The notes: generated from the sequence alone by a model not told the origin. Shown: positions 12,994 through 24,252, counted from the first letter of the stretch. The stretch is DNA of 64,000 nucleotides from Rhynchosporium graminicola (GCA_900074885.1 FJUW01000006.1:808512-872511), one strand, 5' to 3'. Numbers and translations are program-made.

Positions 12994-13270
12994 TATAATA
13001 ATATAAGACCCAAGGTAGTATATAAGTAAGGATAAAATAGGTAGAAAAGCTAAATGCGATTTTATATAATCTACTACTTAGGAAATAAGAATATGAAGAC
13101 AAAAGAAGAAGATAAGTGGAGTATAAGACTATTTATATATATATATCAATACTAGTCCGTATCTATACGAAGTCGGCTGCTAACTATACTAAGGTATCTA
13201 ATAACTAAGTATCCTAGGTCTTAGTCTATATCCTTCCTTTCACACAACCTTCAACTAAGCTATTGTTATA
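12994..13270 (-). repeat. G0 5' LTR (277 bp)
   Basis: Starts TATAATAATATAAGACCC after the conserved TTAA boundary and ends GCTATTGTTATA. Same length as the partner LTR at 3452-3728. Confidence 0.78.
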
Positions 13271-13289
13271 ATATAATTCCTCTATAAAT

Positions 13290-13765
13290 ATTACTTCTAT
13301 CCCTATATGTATACGTAAACAGAGATGTTTTTTTAATAGGTTATAAGCCTTAGCAGGACGTAACTTCGAATCGATGAAAGTAAGGCGATCGATTTATCTC
13401 TAATAAGTAAGATAGAGGTATTCTAGTTAAAGTAAGAAGACTAAGAGCCCAATAAGAGCGTCACTAATAGTAATAAAGGAGCTATAAGTAAGAAGGCCTC
13501 TTAAACTAATCGAACGACTTATAGACTCTAAAGAGAGACTTATAACGATAAGCCGAGATTAATAAGGAAGACTACTTTTTATAAAACACTTATCAAATGA
13601 ATCTTAGACTTTAGAAGAAGCTCTATAACTACAAAGCCGAGTAATAAGTAAGAGAACTACTTATAACTCTTACACTAGGTATAGCTTCTATATGAATTAA
13701 TAGCTAGTAAATAATGAGCCTCTACTAATTATAAATATACTAAATTAACTGTTGGAAAGAAGGAT
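13290..13765 (+). mobile_element. Fragment of copia LTR and gag, plus orientation
   Basis: About 13350-13400 is the reverse complement of the copia element near 10150-10200 (shared GTTACGTCCTGC / GCAGGACGTAAC core), and the homology continues to about 13760. A degraded LTR end lies just before it (about 13295-13340). It is a separate, oppositely oriented copy of the 5' end of the copia family, truncated on both sides. Confidence 0.65.
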
Positions 13766-14478
13766 CTTCAGCGTCTTTATAATATCTACTTTTCTCGATA
13801 TTATATTACTTAAGAGCAGTGAAATCCTACTATCCTTACCTCTCTTCCATCATTCACCCTGCCGCCGCTCAAGTCCCTGCGCCTTAGTTTTATCATGTCG
13901 ATATAGCTAGCTATTAGCTTGCGAAATCTATCGAGTTCAAAAAAAGAAACCCTTAGTAAGAAAGTTTATCTCTCTCCTGAAAAAGCGCTATCAAATCGCA
14001 TTTCTATAGTTCTATATCTACTTCTTTAAATTTCTACTTGATTTAGTAGATATCGCAGCTTTACTTACTTGGAGATTCTATAGCTCCCGCGAAATCATCT
14101 TTCATATATAAGCGGAAGGTGTTTTATTTTTCATCTCGCTTTCACGATTATGATTTTATCATGCAAGTAGGAAATTAAATCGTTCGAATCATGGCGTTCT
14201 CGTTTCAAAGCTTGTAAATCTTACGAAATATAAGGACTTTTTCTGTCTTAGCCGCGGCTTTATTTGAATTATACAGGAAGCTTTCAATCGTTGATTTATT
14301 TTAAGGGAGTGGCCCTTAGTGGTTTTGCTATGAAATGCTTCTAATCCAATGTATCCCTTATTTAGTTATAGTCGGGCTTATTACTTGGGTATTCTGTATC
14401 TGCAACCTGTCGGATGTCCGCGTCTCCCCATCGGCAAGTACGTCTCTACTTTCATCCATGCACCAGCAGCCATCCTTG
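13766..14478. other. Downstream flank of the transcription factor gene
   Basis: Base composition changes near 13840 from RIP-type to ordinary sequence rich in CA and TG. I see no second gene, repeat or RNA gene. The stretch probably holds the 3' untranslated region and terminator of the minus-strand gene that ends at 14479. Confidence 0.5.
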
Positions 14479-16361
14479 TTACCAAGATACAGTACCCTCT
14501 AGAGACACCATCTGACCATCCATGAACTGGAACCCCTTTATGTACGCGCTTCTACTCTCTGCAAAGATTTTGATCTCACCAATCGTGACCACTCTCTCCT
14601 CTGGGACGTATACCACATCTCCCAAATCCGCCTCTTCGATACTGGCAACCCATTCCACAATGGCTCTGATGATCCTCGTATCCCACATTCCCTCCCTCCT
14701 CGGACACCGTCTGAAGATATCCAGAACCTCTCGCCTTAACGCCCGATGGTGGTAATTCCAGACCACAACCTGCAAAGGTAATACAACGCGGAAGTCAAGA
14801 GAGAAAAAGTCTTCCGCTTCGTTCTCTGCACCCAGCATCTTGCAGCAGTCTACCAGTTCCTGAAGCTCAGACGTGTACTTCCGATAGTACATTTCCAGTC
14901 GTGGTGAGGATGCTGATACCCAGAGATAGCCAGATAAGTATTGCACGTATAGCATTGTAGCAGCGCGTAACGTATTTGCCCCTGAGTTTCCAATTCTCGC
15001 TCTCCTCAAAAGTGGCGCATATGCCTGTCTCCACTGTTGAAATGTACCAAGCGTACTTTGTAATTCTAAATACTGCGGCTCACTGACTACTGGGCCAGGT
15101 GGGATGTAGACATCCATATCTATCGCTTTTGGAACCTCTTCGAGAGATATAGCGCTCTTGAACGGAAGTTGAAGATGCACGCCCCGAAGCATGACCTGGT
15201 ACATCATACGTGTGGCATCTGAGATTGTGCTGAATTCCGGGGGCATGAAGCTCGTTGCTGCTTGGCAACGGAGCATACGCTCATGGTGGAGTGCTGGACT
15301 TCGTGTATCGCCCCACGAGGACGCTTGAATCTCTAGCATCGAGAACATGTCTACGATCTCGTTGTCGACAGAAGGTGGTATGCTGTTCATCCACCCCCGG
15401 CTTGAGCTCAAGCACATGACCTTTTCCCGTTCGAATCCTTCTCTCTTCTTCACGTGAGACTCCATCATCTCAATAGCTGCGTACACATGAGCGGCAGCAA
15501 GATCGCTATTCCCATGATAGCTTTCAAAGCATATCAAAAGCAAGCTCGTCACTAAGCTAGTGTGAATGCTGACGTCTCCTTTCTGAGCTATCGTGTTCTT
15601 TAACAGTGATATCGCCTTAGCGTACTCCCGATACGCAAACTCGAGACGGGTACGATCTGAATCCACTACCACGCGAGTCTGTACAAGCTCAGTCCTGGAG
15701 TTTGAGCCAAGGTGACCTCCGTGCCGGGAAGAATATTCCATTCCTCTCCTTCTGAAATCCAACGCCCCGATGGCGATCACTGCATGCCGAACACATGGCT
15801 CAACTTCACTCGTCTGAAGAACTAAACGACTCCAGAAGCTGGTCTCCCGATACCCGGTCAGCTGCTTGGCGCTCTTTTCACAGAACCTTCGGAAAGAGTT
15901 GAACTCTTGATCTGTACTAAATAGCTTTGACGCGGTGACAGGGGACTTGCAGAGAGGCTTCAAGTTAGGGAGAAGAGGTCTGGTGATAGCGCTATCGTTT
16001 GGGTGTAATGGTCTGGTGTATCCATCACAGGAGATGCCGAATTTGGAGCACCGAAGGCAAGTCGGACGTACTTCGTCACATTTCACTCGACTAAGCCGAT
16101 AAAGTCAGCAGGGCGTTGACCATCTCTACGCTATGAAAGGGTCTGTTGCGGTGCGGTGCGGTGCGGTACGGTGCGGTACGGTGCGGTAAGCTACTCGCAA
16201 GCCAAGGGGTCCTTACCGTTGCCTGTGAAGATGAGGTTAGTTCGAACGTTCGAAGAGACGCCTCAAGAGTTGGAAGTTTCGTACTTGCACGTTAAACATC
16301 CTAATGAGCTTTTTTTCCCACCTCTTCTCTTCTTCTTCTGACCGATGATATTGTCATTCAT
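14479..16361 (-). CDS. Zn(II)2Cys6 transcription factor, three exons
   Basis: Proposed CDS on the minus strand: exons 16361-16285, 16222-16217 and 16090-14479, 1695 nt, 564 aa. The start is the first ATG after an in-frame TAA. Residues 9-17 are basic (KKKRRGGKK, a likely nuclear localisation signal). Cys 22, 25, 32, 39, 42 and 49 form a C-x2-C-x6-C-x6-C-x2-C-x6-C binuclear zinc cluster with the family's CKQRRVKCDE core, which binds DNA. The remainder, including helices around residues 185-230, resembles the fungal-specific regulatory domain of these factors (Fungal_trans_2-like). Intron 1 is GT...CTAAC...CACAG (62 bp); intron 2 is GTAAGG...CTGAC...TTAG (126 bp). The frame is intact with no RIP damage although transposons flank it on both sides. 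Target genes cannot be told, and no biosynthetic neighbours lie in the window. Confidence 0.88.
16148..16187. repeat. (GCGGT)8 minisatellite inside intron 2
   Basis: Exactly eight 5-bp units, six GCGGT and two ACGGT, in the second intron of the transcription factor gene. Read in the gene's direction it is a CACCG-type repeat. Copy number is likely to vary between strains. Confidence 0.85.
16217..16222 (-). other. 6-nt microexon of the transcription factor
   Basis: GCAACG on the minus strand, preceded by CACAG and followed by GTAAGG. Joining TGCAA (exon 1), GCAACG and TCGAGTG (exon 3) gives C-K-Q-R-R-V, the consensus between the second and third zinc ligands. Skipping it keeps the frame but removes two residues and so breaks the six-residue spacing. 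Confidence 0.75.
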
Positions 16362-16700
16362 ATCGCGCCTTTAATAAACAGCGCAATTGTAGCAGCTTCG
16401 CAGAAGATAAAGGAACAGAACGATGTCGAGGTCCTGTCGCTTCGTCTTGTCTTGTGTCCTGTCACGATTTTCAATCCTATGTCTTATGTTGTATTGTGTT
16501 GCGGTGGGTGAGATGAAATTGCGTCGCGATGTTTACTTTGTTCGTGTTTGTTATCCTAAGATAAGACCTTATCGGCGGAGCGGGTAATGGTCGCGCTGCC
16601 GCGGGTGCTTTGCGTATTGTTCCGTGTGGCTGTTGTGGCTGTTGTGGCTAGTTCGGCTGGTGTGACTGTGTGGCTCGTTTAGCTGAAGAGGCGCTCGATA
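16362..16700 (-). promoter_or_regulatory. Upstream region of the transcription factor gene
   Basis: Unmutated sequence of ordinary composition upstream of the start codon. It includes an AGATAAG at 16559-16565 that fits a GATA-factor site and a GTGGCT-rich repetitive stretch at about 16625-16680. No TATA box is obvious. Confidence 0.45.
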
Positions 16701-17058
16701 TCCCCGCTATTAAAGTAGATAATAGTAAGAGTGGACCTCATTACTTTAGAGGCCTTATTCTAAAGTAGGCAAAATCGAGTTATCTGCGCAAGCGAAGAGT
16801 ATCCGCGCGAATATTAATTTAGCTATATCACACTATAGTAATTATTTTTCTATGAGATAATGATAATTTTTATATTATTTCTAAAACAATTACTATAGTT
16901 CTAGTTGATAATTATAATAAAACTAGACGAGGTTATCTCATCTTATGATTGATTTAACTAAGTTAACATATCTAAAAGGTAATATATCTATTAAACTTTC
17001 CTTTATCTTCTCTCTTTTACTTTTAGCTTCTAAAGCTATTTATTAAGTCCTTGATTAT
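16701..17058. other. Transition from gene island to RIP-mutated DNA
   Basis: No gene. Composition turns AT-rich near 16810. Two short inverted repeats lie at about 16830-16941 (CTATAGTAATT with AATTACTATAG, and TGAGATAA with TTATCTCA), perhaps a decayed fold-back element. Confidence 0.35.
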
Positions 17059-17275
17059 TATGACGGATTGCATCCGTTAGTATGCTCGACGCCTAGGCGT
17101 CTACGCTAGCACCTGACTTAGTGCTATACGTTTACTGATATTACTACTACTAGCAGCCGCAGTATTATCTTTTATTCGAAGGGAGGCTTCTATTCCTTCC
17201 TTCTCTCCCTAGTTAATTCTCCTTATAACATAAATAAGCTCCTGTAGAATATACTTTATATTCGTATCGTGATAA
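17059..17275 (+). repeat. LTR-B, plus orientation (about 217 bp)
   Basis: Begins TATGACGGATTGCATCC and ends CGTGATAA. It is an inverted copy of 17419-17636. Without a recognisable internal region beside it, it may be a solo LTR. Confidence 0.6.
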
Positions 17276-17371
17276 TTATCGATTTATATAAGCTATAGAT
17301 ATATAGGTTATTATCACGTAGTAGCTGAAAGCAGCGTATATGACCCTATTATAATTAAAGTATATAAGGTA

Positions 17372-17418
17372 TTAAAAGGTATATCTCTATTCTCGTATAC
17401 TTATAGGGACAGGGGTAA
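17372..17418 (+). mobile_element. copia LTR fragment
   Basis: TATTAAAAGGTATATCTC and the following 30 bases match the beginning of the copia LTR at 4169 and 10203. It stops where LTR-B begins, so LTR-B probably inserted into, or recombined with, a copia LTR. Confidence 0.6.
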
Positions 17419-17636
17419 TTATCACGGGGCGAATGCAAAGTATATAATGCAAAAGCTCGTCTATATTATAAAGAGAATTAACTAAGGAGGGAAAGGAGGA
17501 ATAAGAGTGCCCCCTCGAAGAAAAGACAATACCGCGACCGCTAGTAGTAGTAGCATTAGAATACGTATAATAATACGTCAGGTACTAGCGTAGACGCCTT
17601 AGGCGTTAAGTATACAAATAGGTGCAACCCGTCATA
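17419..17636 (-). repeat. LTR-B, minus orientation, with adjacent polypurine tract
   Basis: Starts TTATCACGGGGCG and ends ACCCGTCATA. It is followed by TTACCCCCCTCC, a polypurine tract on the minus strand, so this is a 3' LTR of a minus-strand element. Only about 60 bp of its internal region survive before the G1 LTR begins at 17697. A third copy is at 62935-63130. Confidence 0.6.
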
Positions 17637-17696
17637 TTACCCCCCTCCTGTTTCGAGGTTAGAGCTATCTCGTCTCTTCTCTTCCTACCTATTAAG

Positions 17697-17964
17697 TGTG
17701 ACGACAGCTCACCTGAATGTCATATGAGGAGAAGGATAGATACTAGGGCCCAAGTTCACAGGCATCCTAGTATAACAAGTTCCGACTCGGTATAGTATCG
17801 GACTAGTACTAGCATATATATATAAGGTGCCTCGTACTCTATCTCTCTTCTTCTTCCTTCCTTATCTTTTTGTTTCCTTAGTAGTAGACTATATAAGATC
17901 GCTCTTAGCCTTCCTACTTGTTTTATTCTTACTTATATACCGCCTTAAGTCTTATATTATTATA
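17697..17964 (+). repeat. G1 5' LTR (268 bp)
   Basis: Begins TGTGACGACAGCTCACC, the best preserved G-family LTR start, and ends GTCTTATATTATTATA. The sequence before it is TTAAG; no partner LTR remains to test a duplication. Confidence 0.88.
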
Positions 17965-18085
17965 TTAAACAAAAAGATCAAGATAGCTAGAGATAGCTTA
18001 TTATAATATCTTATTACTAAGTTAGTTATTCGATAACTACTCGTATATAGCCGAGATTCCAGAGATCTCTTAGATAGCTATAAAT

Positions 18086-18684
18086 TGTTGGATTTGTAAC
18101 CAGTACCTTGGTCAGTTTTGCCTGCATCGGCATACACACCCTGTACCTTGTCAGTACATGGTCTTAGTACCCGGTTCAGTACCTTGCGCATGTACCTTGT
18201 TGTACCTGGCACCTACACCCTGTACCTTGTCCATAGCCTGTACCCTGCATACTCTATTAGAGTTACCATGAAGGTTCTCGATAAAGTTTTACTACTCCCT
18301 AGTACGTATATCGTACTTCTAGAGGTTTCTACTAACGTAGTATGATTCTACGGAATACGCGTCTTCTTCTATGGAGTTCTGTATTACGTAGTATAGAATA
18401 TTCTAGAGAGCTCACATAGCTATATAAGTAGCTAGAATCTCTCCTGTAGTTAGCTCTCTTCAAGCAAGCAAAAAGCAATTCGTATTAATCACGTATTATT
18501 CTGACCTTTTAGCTGATTTCCACCTTTAATTTTTACAGTATAGAATATTCTAGAGAGCTCACATAGCTATATAAGTAGCTAGAATCTCTCCTGTAGTTAG
18601 CTCTCTTCAAGCAAGCAAAAAGCAATTCGTATTGATCACGTATTATTCTGACCTTTTGGCTGATTTCCACCTTTAATTTTCACA
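18086..18684 (+). mobile_element. LTR-A solo LTR, copy 2, with internal tandem duplication (599 bp)
   Basis: Begins TGTTGGATTTG and ends ATTTTCACA, with target duplication TAAAT at 18081-18085 and 18685-18689. The last 147 bp are present twice in tandem (18390-18536, 18537-18683), which explains the extra length. It interrupts the G1 leader. CA/TG content is high compared with its surroundings. Confidence 0.9.
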
Positions 18685-18689
18685 TAAAT

Positions 18690-20748
18690 TAGGGTTTAAT
18701 TCAGCTTATCGTAAATAGTATAATAGAGGAGGTTTTCGCTAACGCTCCTTTAATAACTCTCTTAGTAAAGAAGAATTATAAACAGATTTTAAAGAAAGTA
18801 TAATAAATACCCCGGAACTTCAACTTCTATATATCGCCGCCGGAATAGCCCTGATATACCCCTTTTAAGCTACTATTATAGCTCCTAACTAATTAACTAG
18901 AGACTCTTCCGGTTCTAGGGGAACCCGACGCGATCCCCTCTACTGTACCTCCGAACTTAATATATTATATCCTTCCTTACTCTAAATATCTCTTATACTA
19001 GAGAATATTAATACCTTATTAAGGAAGTACTAACTAAGAGAGAAAGGAAAATAAAAGCGAAATTTACTAAGAGTATAATCGCTAAGTACTCCTATTACTA
19101 TAGATAACTAGAATCTGATCTATTCCCTCTTATAATAATTAGTAAACTAAAAGGAAAAGAATAACTCTTTAGAAGATACTATAGATAGACTAATCTCCGT
19201 ATAAGATAGGTTCCTCGCAGGGGTCCCTTACTTATCCTCGACTCTCCTACTAGAATAAATACTATAATCTCCGCGTATTCCGGAGTTTAATACGCTAATA
19301 AACTCTATTCCGATACGAAGTACTAAGAGAGAGGATACTATTCCTAATAAACTATCGCTCTCTCCCGGCGCTAAATCAGTAGAGTTACGTCTTACGAAGT
19401 CTTATCTTATTAAGAAGATCCTGCCTCTAGATAATAGATCAGATTCTACTTTCCTCTAATAGAGAGTATTAATACGAGACTAGCTAGCTATAAACGCTAA
19501 CTACTACCTTACGGACCTCTCCTAGCGCGTACTCGTATAGGAACTAGTTACTAGATTAACTAAAGAGTATCTTACGCTTTAGTATCTTGCTAATAAGTTT
19601 AATACTAGCGATAAAATAATCTCTTTATTAGAAGAGAGCTTTCTTACTAGTTTAGAAGAAGATAACTATTATAACGCCTTTTATTACCTGGAAATATAAT
19701 AACCCGGCTATACTCGCGAGACTTTCGCTAAGTTTCATAATCGATTTCAAAGCGCTACTATCTAAAGTAAAGTTAAAAAGAAGGAGTAGTTCTTCTATAT
19801 ATAGGATAAGATTATATTATCCTTATATACTTTAACTCTTATTATTAAACTTATATGAAATAAGGATTATACTTCTATAGTTAAGTTACTACTTTCTTTT
19901 AATACTAAGCGTTATTATAACTCGGAATATACTTATCCCGAGAAAGCTACTACCTAGATATAGTACTATAAGCTTACTATTACTATTATAACCTCTTCTA
20001 GTCCTACTTCTTATTAGTCCCTAAGCTTAGCCCCTCGATAAACTACTCTTATATTATATATACGTACCTCGACCCTGATATAAGCTAGTACTCCCTTCGC
20101 GCTAAAACGCCTTACTACCTTAACTAGAGAACCCCTTAGGTACTATAGTTATAGATAGCTCGGTTATATTAAGCTAGACTACTCTAACTCGCCTAAGGTT
20201 TTATTAATCGACGATTTCCCGGAAGAGGAAGGAGCGATTAAGGAGGCGGTAGGAGACTTACTTTCCGAATCTAGACTAATATAAGAGGGAAACGATAAGA
20301 CCTAAGTTAAAACTCCTTTCTAAGTCTATATAAGTATAATCCCTCTAATCTTAACTTTAACTCTATAATAGGAGGTAAGTAATTTATATACCTGATTATA
20401 GTTAGTATAAATAAGCTAGGAGTCTCTATAAGTAGCTTAATCGATACTAGAGCGAACGGATGCCTATCTATTAATCGCACTCTTACCGGACGACTATCAG
20501 GGGCCCTTAGTACTAAAATTAAGCTATTACTCTATTCTATTCTAATACGTAAATTTCTAATAGTCTATTAGGACCTATATTACTTATTTTATACGTTTAT
20601 ACCTTTCTATTAACGGTAGGCGTATTTATAATTACTCTTTTATTCTCCTCGATTTAGGATAATAAGATATAATTATTAGTATTAAATAGATATTTCAATT
20701 TTAAGTTAAACTCGATACGCTTTACTATAAGCTAATATAGCCGGAACG
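18690..20748 (+). pseudogene. G1 gag and protease relic
   Basis: Homologous to G2 gag. A zinc knuckle at 20141-20182 reads Y-Y-S-Y-R-stop-L-G-Y-I-K-L-D-Y, a CX2CX4HX4C motif in which all three Cys and the His are now Tyr. The protease active site at 20438-20455 reads L-I-D-T-R-A, with the Gly of DTGA changed to Arg. Stops are frequent and of RIP type. G2 interrupts the frame just downstream. Confidence 0.78.
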
Positions 20749-20753
20749 CTATC

Positions 20754-21021
20754 TGTGACGACAGCTCACCTGAATATCACATGAGAAGAAGGATAGATAA
20801 TAGGGCCTAAGTTCATAAGTATCCCGGCAGAACTAGTATCCGACCCGGTATAGTATCGGACTAGTACTAGTATATATATATAAGGTATTTTATACTCTAT
20901 CTCTCTTCTTCTTCCTTCCTTATCTTTTTATTTCTTTCGTAGTAGACTATATAAGATCGCTCTTAGCTTCCTTACTTGTTTATTCTTACTTATATACCGC
21001 CTTAAGTCTTATATTATTATA
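20754..21021 (+). repeat. G2 5' LTR (268 bp)
   Basis: TGTGACGACAGCTCACC start and GTCTTATATTATTATA end, followed by the TTAAATAAAAAGATCAAG leader, where the primer-binding site should lie. I cannot name the tRNA. Confidence 0.9.
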
Positions 21022-23723
21022 TTAAATAAAAAGATCAAGATAGCTAGAGATAGCTTACTATAATATCTTACTACTAAGTTAGTTATTCGATAACTACTTA
21101 TATATAGCTGAGATACTAGAGATCTCTCGGATAATTATAAATCAGGGTTTAATTTAGCTTATTATAAATAGTATAATAGAGGAGGTCTTTACTAACGCTC
21201 TTTTAATAACCCCCTTAGTATAAAGGAATTATAGATAGATTTTAAAGAAAGTATAATAAATACCCCGGAACTTTAACCTCTATGTATTACTACCGAAATA
21301 GCCCCGATATACCCCTTTTTAAGCTACTATTATAGCTCTTAACTAATAAACTAAAGACCTCTCTAGTTCTAGAGGAACTTAACGCGATCCCCCCCGCTCT
21401 ACCTCCGAACCTAATCTATTATACTCTTCCTTACTCTAAACGTCTCTTACTCTAGAGAATATTAATATCTTATTAAGGAAATACTAACTAAGAGAGAAAG
21501 GAAAATAAAAGCGAAATTTACTAAGAGTATAATCGCTAAGTACTTCTACTACTATAAGTAACTCGAACCTGATCTGTTCTCTCTTATAATAATTAGCAGA
21601 CTAGGAGGAAAAGAATAACTCTCTAGAAGATACTATAGATAGACTAATCTCCGTATAAGATAAGTTCCTTATAGGAGTCCCTTACTTATCTTCGACTCTC
21701 CTATTAGAACTAATACTATAATCTCCGCGTATAGTAGAGTTTAATAACTTAATAAACTCTATTCCGATACGTAGCACTAAGAGAGAGGATACTATTCCTA
21801 ATAAACTATCTCCCTCTCCTAGCGCCGAATCAGTAGAGTTACGCCCTAGGAAGTCTTATCTTACTAAGAAGATCCTACCCCTAGATAATAGATCGGACTC
21901 TACTTTCCTCTAATAGAGAGTATTAATACGAGACTAGCTAGCTATAAACGCCGACTACTACCCTACGGACTTCTCCTAGCGCGTTCTTATATAGGAGCTA
22001 GTTACTAGATTAGCTAAAGAGTATCTTACGCTTTAGTACCTCGCTAATAAGTTTAAAACTAGCGATAAAATAATCTCCTTATTAGAGGAGAACTTTCTTA
22101 CTAGTTTAGAAGAAGATAACTACTATAACGCTTTCTACTACTTAGAAATATAATAACCTAGCTATATACGCGAGACTTTCGCCGAGTTTCGTAATCGATT
22201 TCACAGCGCTACTATCTAAAGTAAAATTGAAAAGAAGGAGTAATTCTTCTATATATAGGATAAGATTATATTATTCTTACGCGCTTTAACTCTTATTATT
22301 AAACTAATATAGAATAAGGATTACGCTTCTATAGTTATATTCTTACTTTCTTTTAATACTAAGTATCGCTATAACTTAGAACGTACTTATCCTGAGAAAG
22401 CTACTGCCTAAGTATAGTACTATAAGCCTACTATTACTATTATAACTACTACTAGTTCTACTTCTTACTAGTCCTTAAGCTCAGCTCCTCGATAAACTAC
22501 TCTCGTACTATACGTATATACCTCTACCCCGGTATAGTCTAGTACTCCCTCCGCGCTAAAACGCCCTATTACCTCGACCGGAGAACCCCCTAGGTATTAT
22601 AATTATAGATAGCTCGGTTATATTAAGCTAAATTACCCTAACCTGCCTAAGGTTTAATTAATTAACGAATTTCCGGAAGAGGATTAAATAACTAAAGAAG
22701 CAGTAGAAAATATACCCTCCGAATCTAGACTAATACTAGAGGGAAACGATAAGGCCTAGGTAAAAACTCTTTCCTAGGTTTATATAAGTATAATCTCTCT
22801 AATCTAGACCTTAACTCCCTAATAGGAAGTAAGTAATTCATATACCTAACTATAGTTAGTATAAATAAGCTAAGAGTCCCTATAAATAGCCTGATCGATA
22901 CCGGAGCGAACAGTTATCTATTTATTAATCGCACTCTTACCGGACGACTATTAAGGGCCCTTAGTATTAAAATCGAGCTACTGCCTTATTCTATTTTAAT
23001 ATATAGTTTCTAATAGTCTATTAGAACTTATATTACCTATTTTAGACGTTTATACCTTTTTATTAATAGTAGGCGTATTTATAACTACCCTTTTATTCTC
23101 CTCGATTTAGGATAATAAGATATAATTATTAGTATTAAATAGATATAATAATTTCAAGTTAAGCTAGATACGCTCTACTATAAGCTACTATAGTCGGAAT
23201 ACTATCTAGCTACCTTCTGATATAATAAGGAGATAATTATAACTCTACTGCCTCGTAAACCTAATATCAATCGATCTTACTAAATCGACGCTAATACGTA
23301 AGACTTAACTATAAACTAGCTAGACTAACGCCGATTATACTAAATAGTAGCGATATAGTATATTAACGTATCGTCCTTACTCTTTAACTTATTTCCGCTT
23401 ATCGCTAAGGAATCCGAACCCTTTTCTACTCTAACTTTATCGAGAAAGGTACTTGCGCCGAAACTCTACTATAAGTATCCCTCTTAACCTCTAAGGATCT
23501 AGAAACCGGTTCTAATTTACTAAATTAGTACTATAGCTTTTTACTTTAATATAAAATATAAAAGTTCCGAATTATTCTTTACTAGTATCTACGAGATAGA
23601 CCGCCTCTTATAAGACCGTCTAAATAGCGACTCTCCTAAGGATCCTAATACTAAATAACTTATAGCTAAAAAGCTACCGGAATAATACTATACTCTTAAG
23701 GAAGCTTTTTCTAAGCGGGATTC
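21022..23723 (+). pseudogene. G2 gag, protease and start of RT
   Basis: The gag zinc knuckle is at 22595-22636, with its Cys and His ligands turned into Tyr (Y-Y-N-Y-R-stop-L-G-Y-I-K-L-N-Y). The aspartic protease motif L-I-D-T-G-A is intact at 22891-22908. The reading runs on toward RT and is cut at 23719-23723 (GATTC) by the insertion of G3. It then resumes at 32174. Stops occur every few codons. Confidence 0.82.
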
Positions 23724-23991
23724 TGTAACGACACAAGACTTAAGGCGGTATACAAGCAAGAATAAACGAGTAGGGAGGCTAAGAGCGATCTTATATAGTC
23801 TACTACGAAGGAAATAAAAAGATAAGGAAGGAAGAAGAAGAGAGATAGAGTATAAAGTATCTTATATATATGCGCCGGTACTAGTCCGATACTATACTAG
23901 GTCAGATACTAGTTCTGCCGGGATACCTGTGAACTTAGGCCCTATTATCTATCCTTCTTCTCATGTGATATTCAGGTGAGCTATCGTTATA
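23724..23991 (-). repeat. G3 3' LTR (268 bp)
   Basis: Starts TGTAACGACACAAGACTT, a well preserved terminus, and ends GAGCTATCGTTATA. Confidence 0.92.
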
Positions 23992-24252
23992 TTACCCCCC
24001 CCCTAAGAAGAGCTTGACCCTAAGCTCGGAAAGTTATAGTTTATACTGGAATTAGTCTTTATTATAACTATTTTCGTCGATATTCGCGTAATAGGCGCTA
24101 GCCGCTCTTTAGTAGTAGTAAATTCTTTATAAGGTTCTAACTAGTTAAATCGCTATAAAAGTACTATATTAGTAATAGCTTCAAAATCGGGCGGTAAGCG
24201 GTATTTACTTTATCTATTTATAGCGGGAGTCGAGTTTAAGTAGGGCGTAGGG

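Larger units (their letters stand above)
3452..13270 (-). mobile_element. Old Ty3/gypsy element G0, pol deleted, interrupted by a copia element
   Basis: Two 277-bp LTRs (3452-3728 and 12994-13270) in minus orientation flank a divergent relative of the G family. From the 3' LTR inward come a run of nine C (the polypurine tract read on the plus strand), the promoter and first codons of the antisense gene, the inserted copia element (4169-10427), the rest of the antisense gene (to 11464), then gag. The roughly 4.3 kb of pol present in G2-G5 is missing: homology jumps from the end of the antisense gene to gag within about 11465-11620. No matching target duplication was found (CTTCT left, ATATA right). 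This is the most diverged G-type copy in the window. Confidence 0.8.

Noticed and set aside
14522..14755. 77-codon open frame opposite to the transcription factor
   Set aside because: It is antisense to a well supported CDS, with no own signals.
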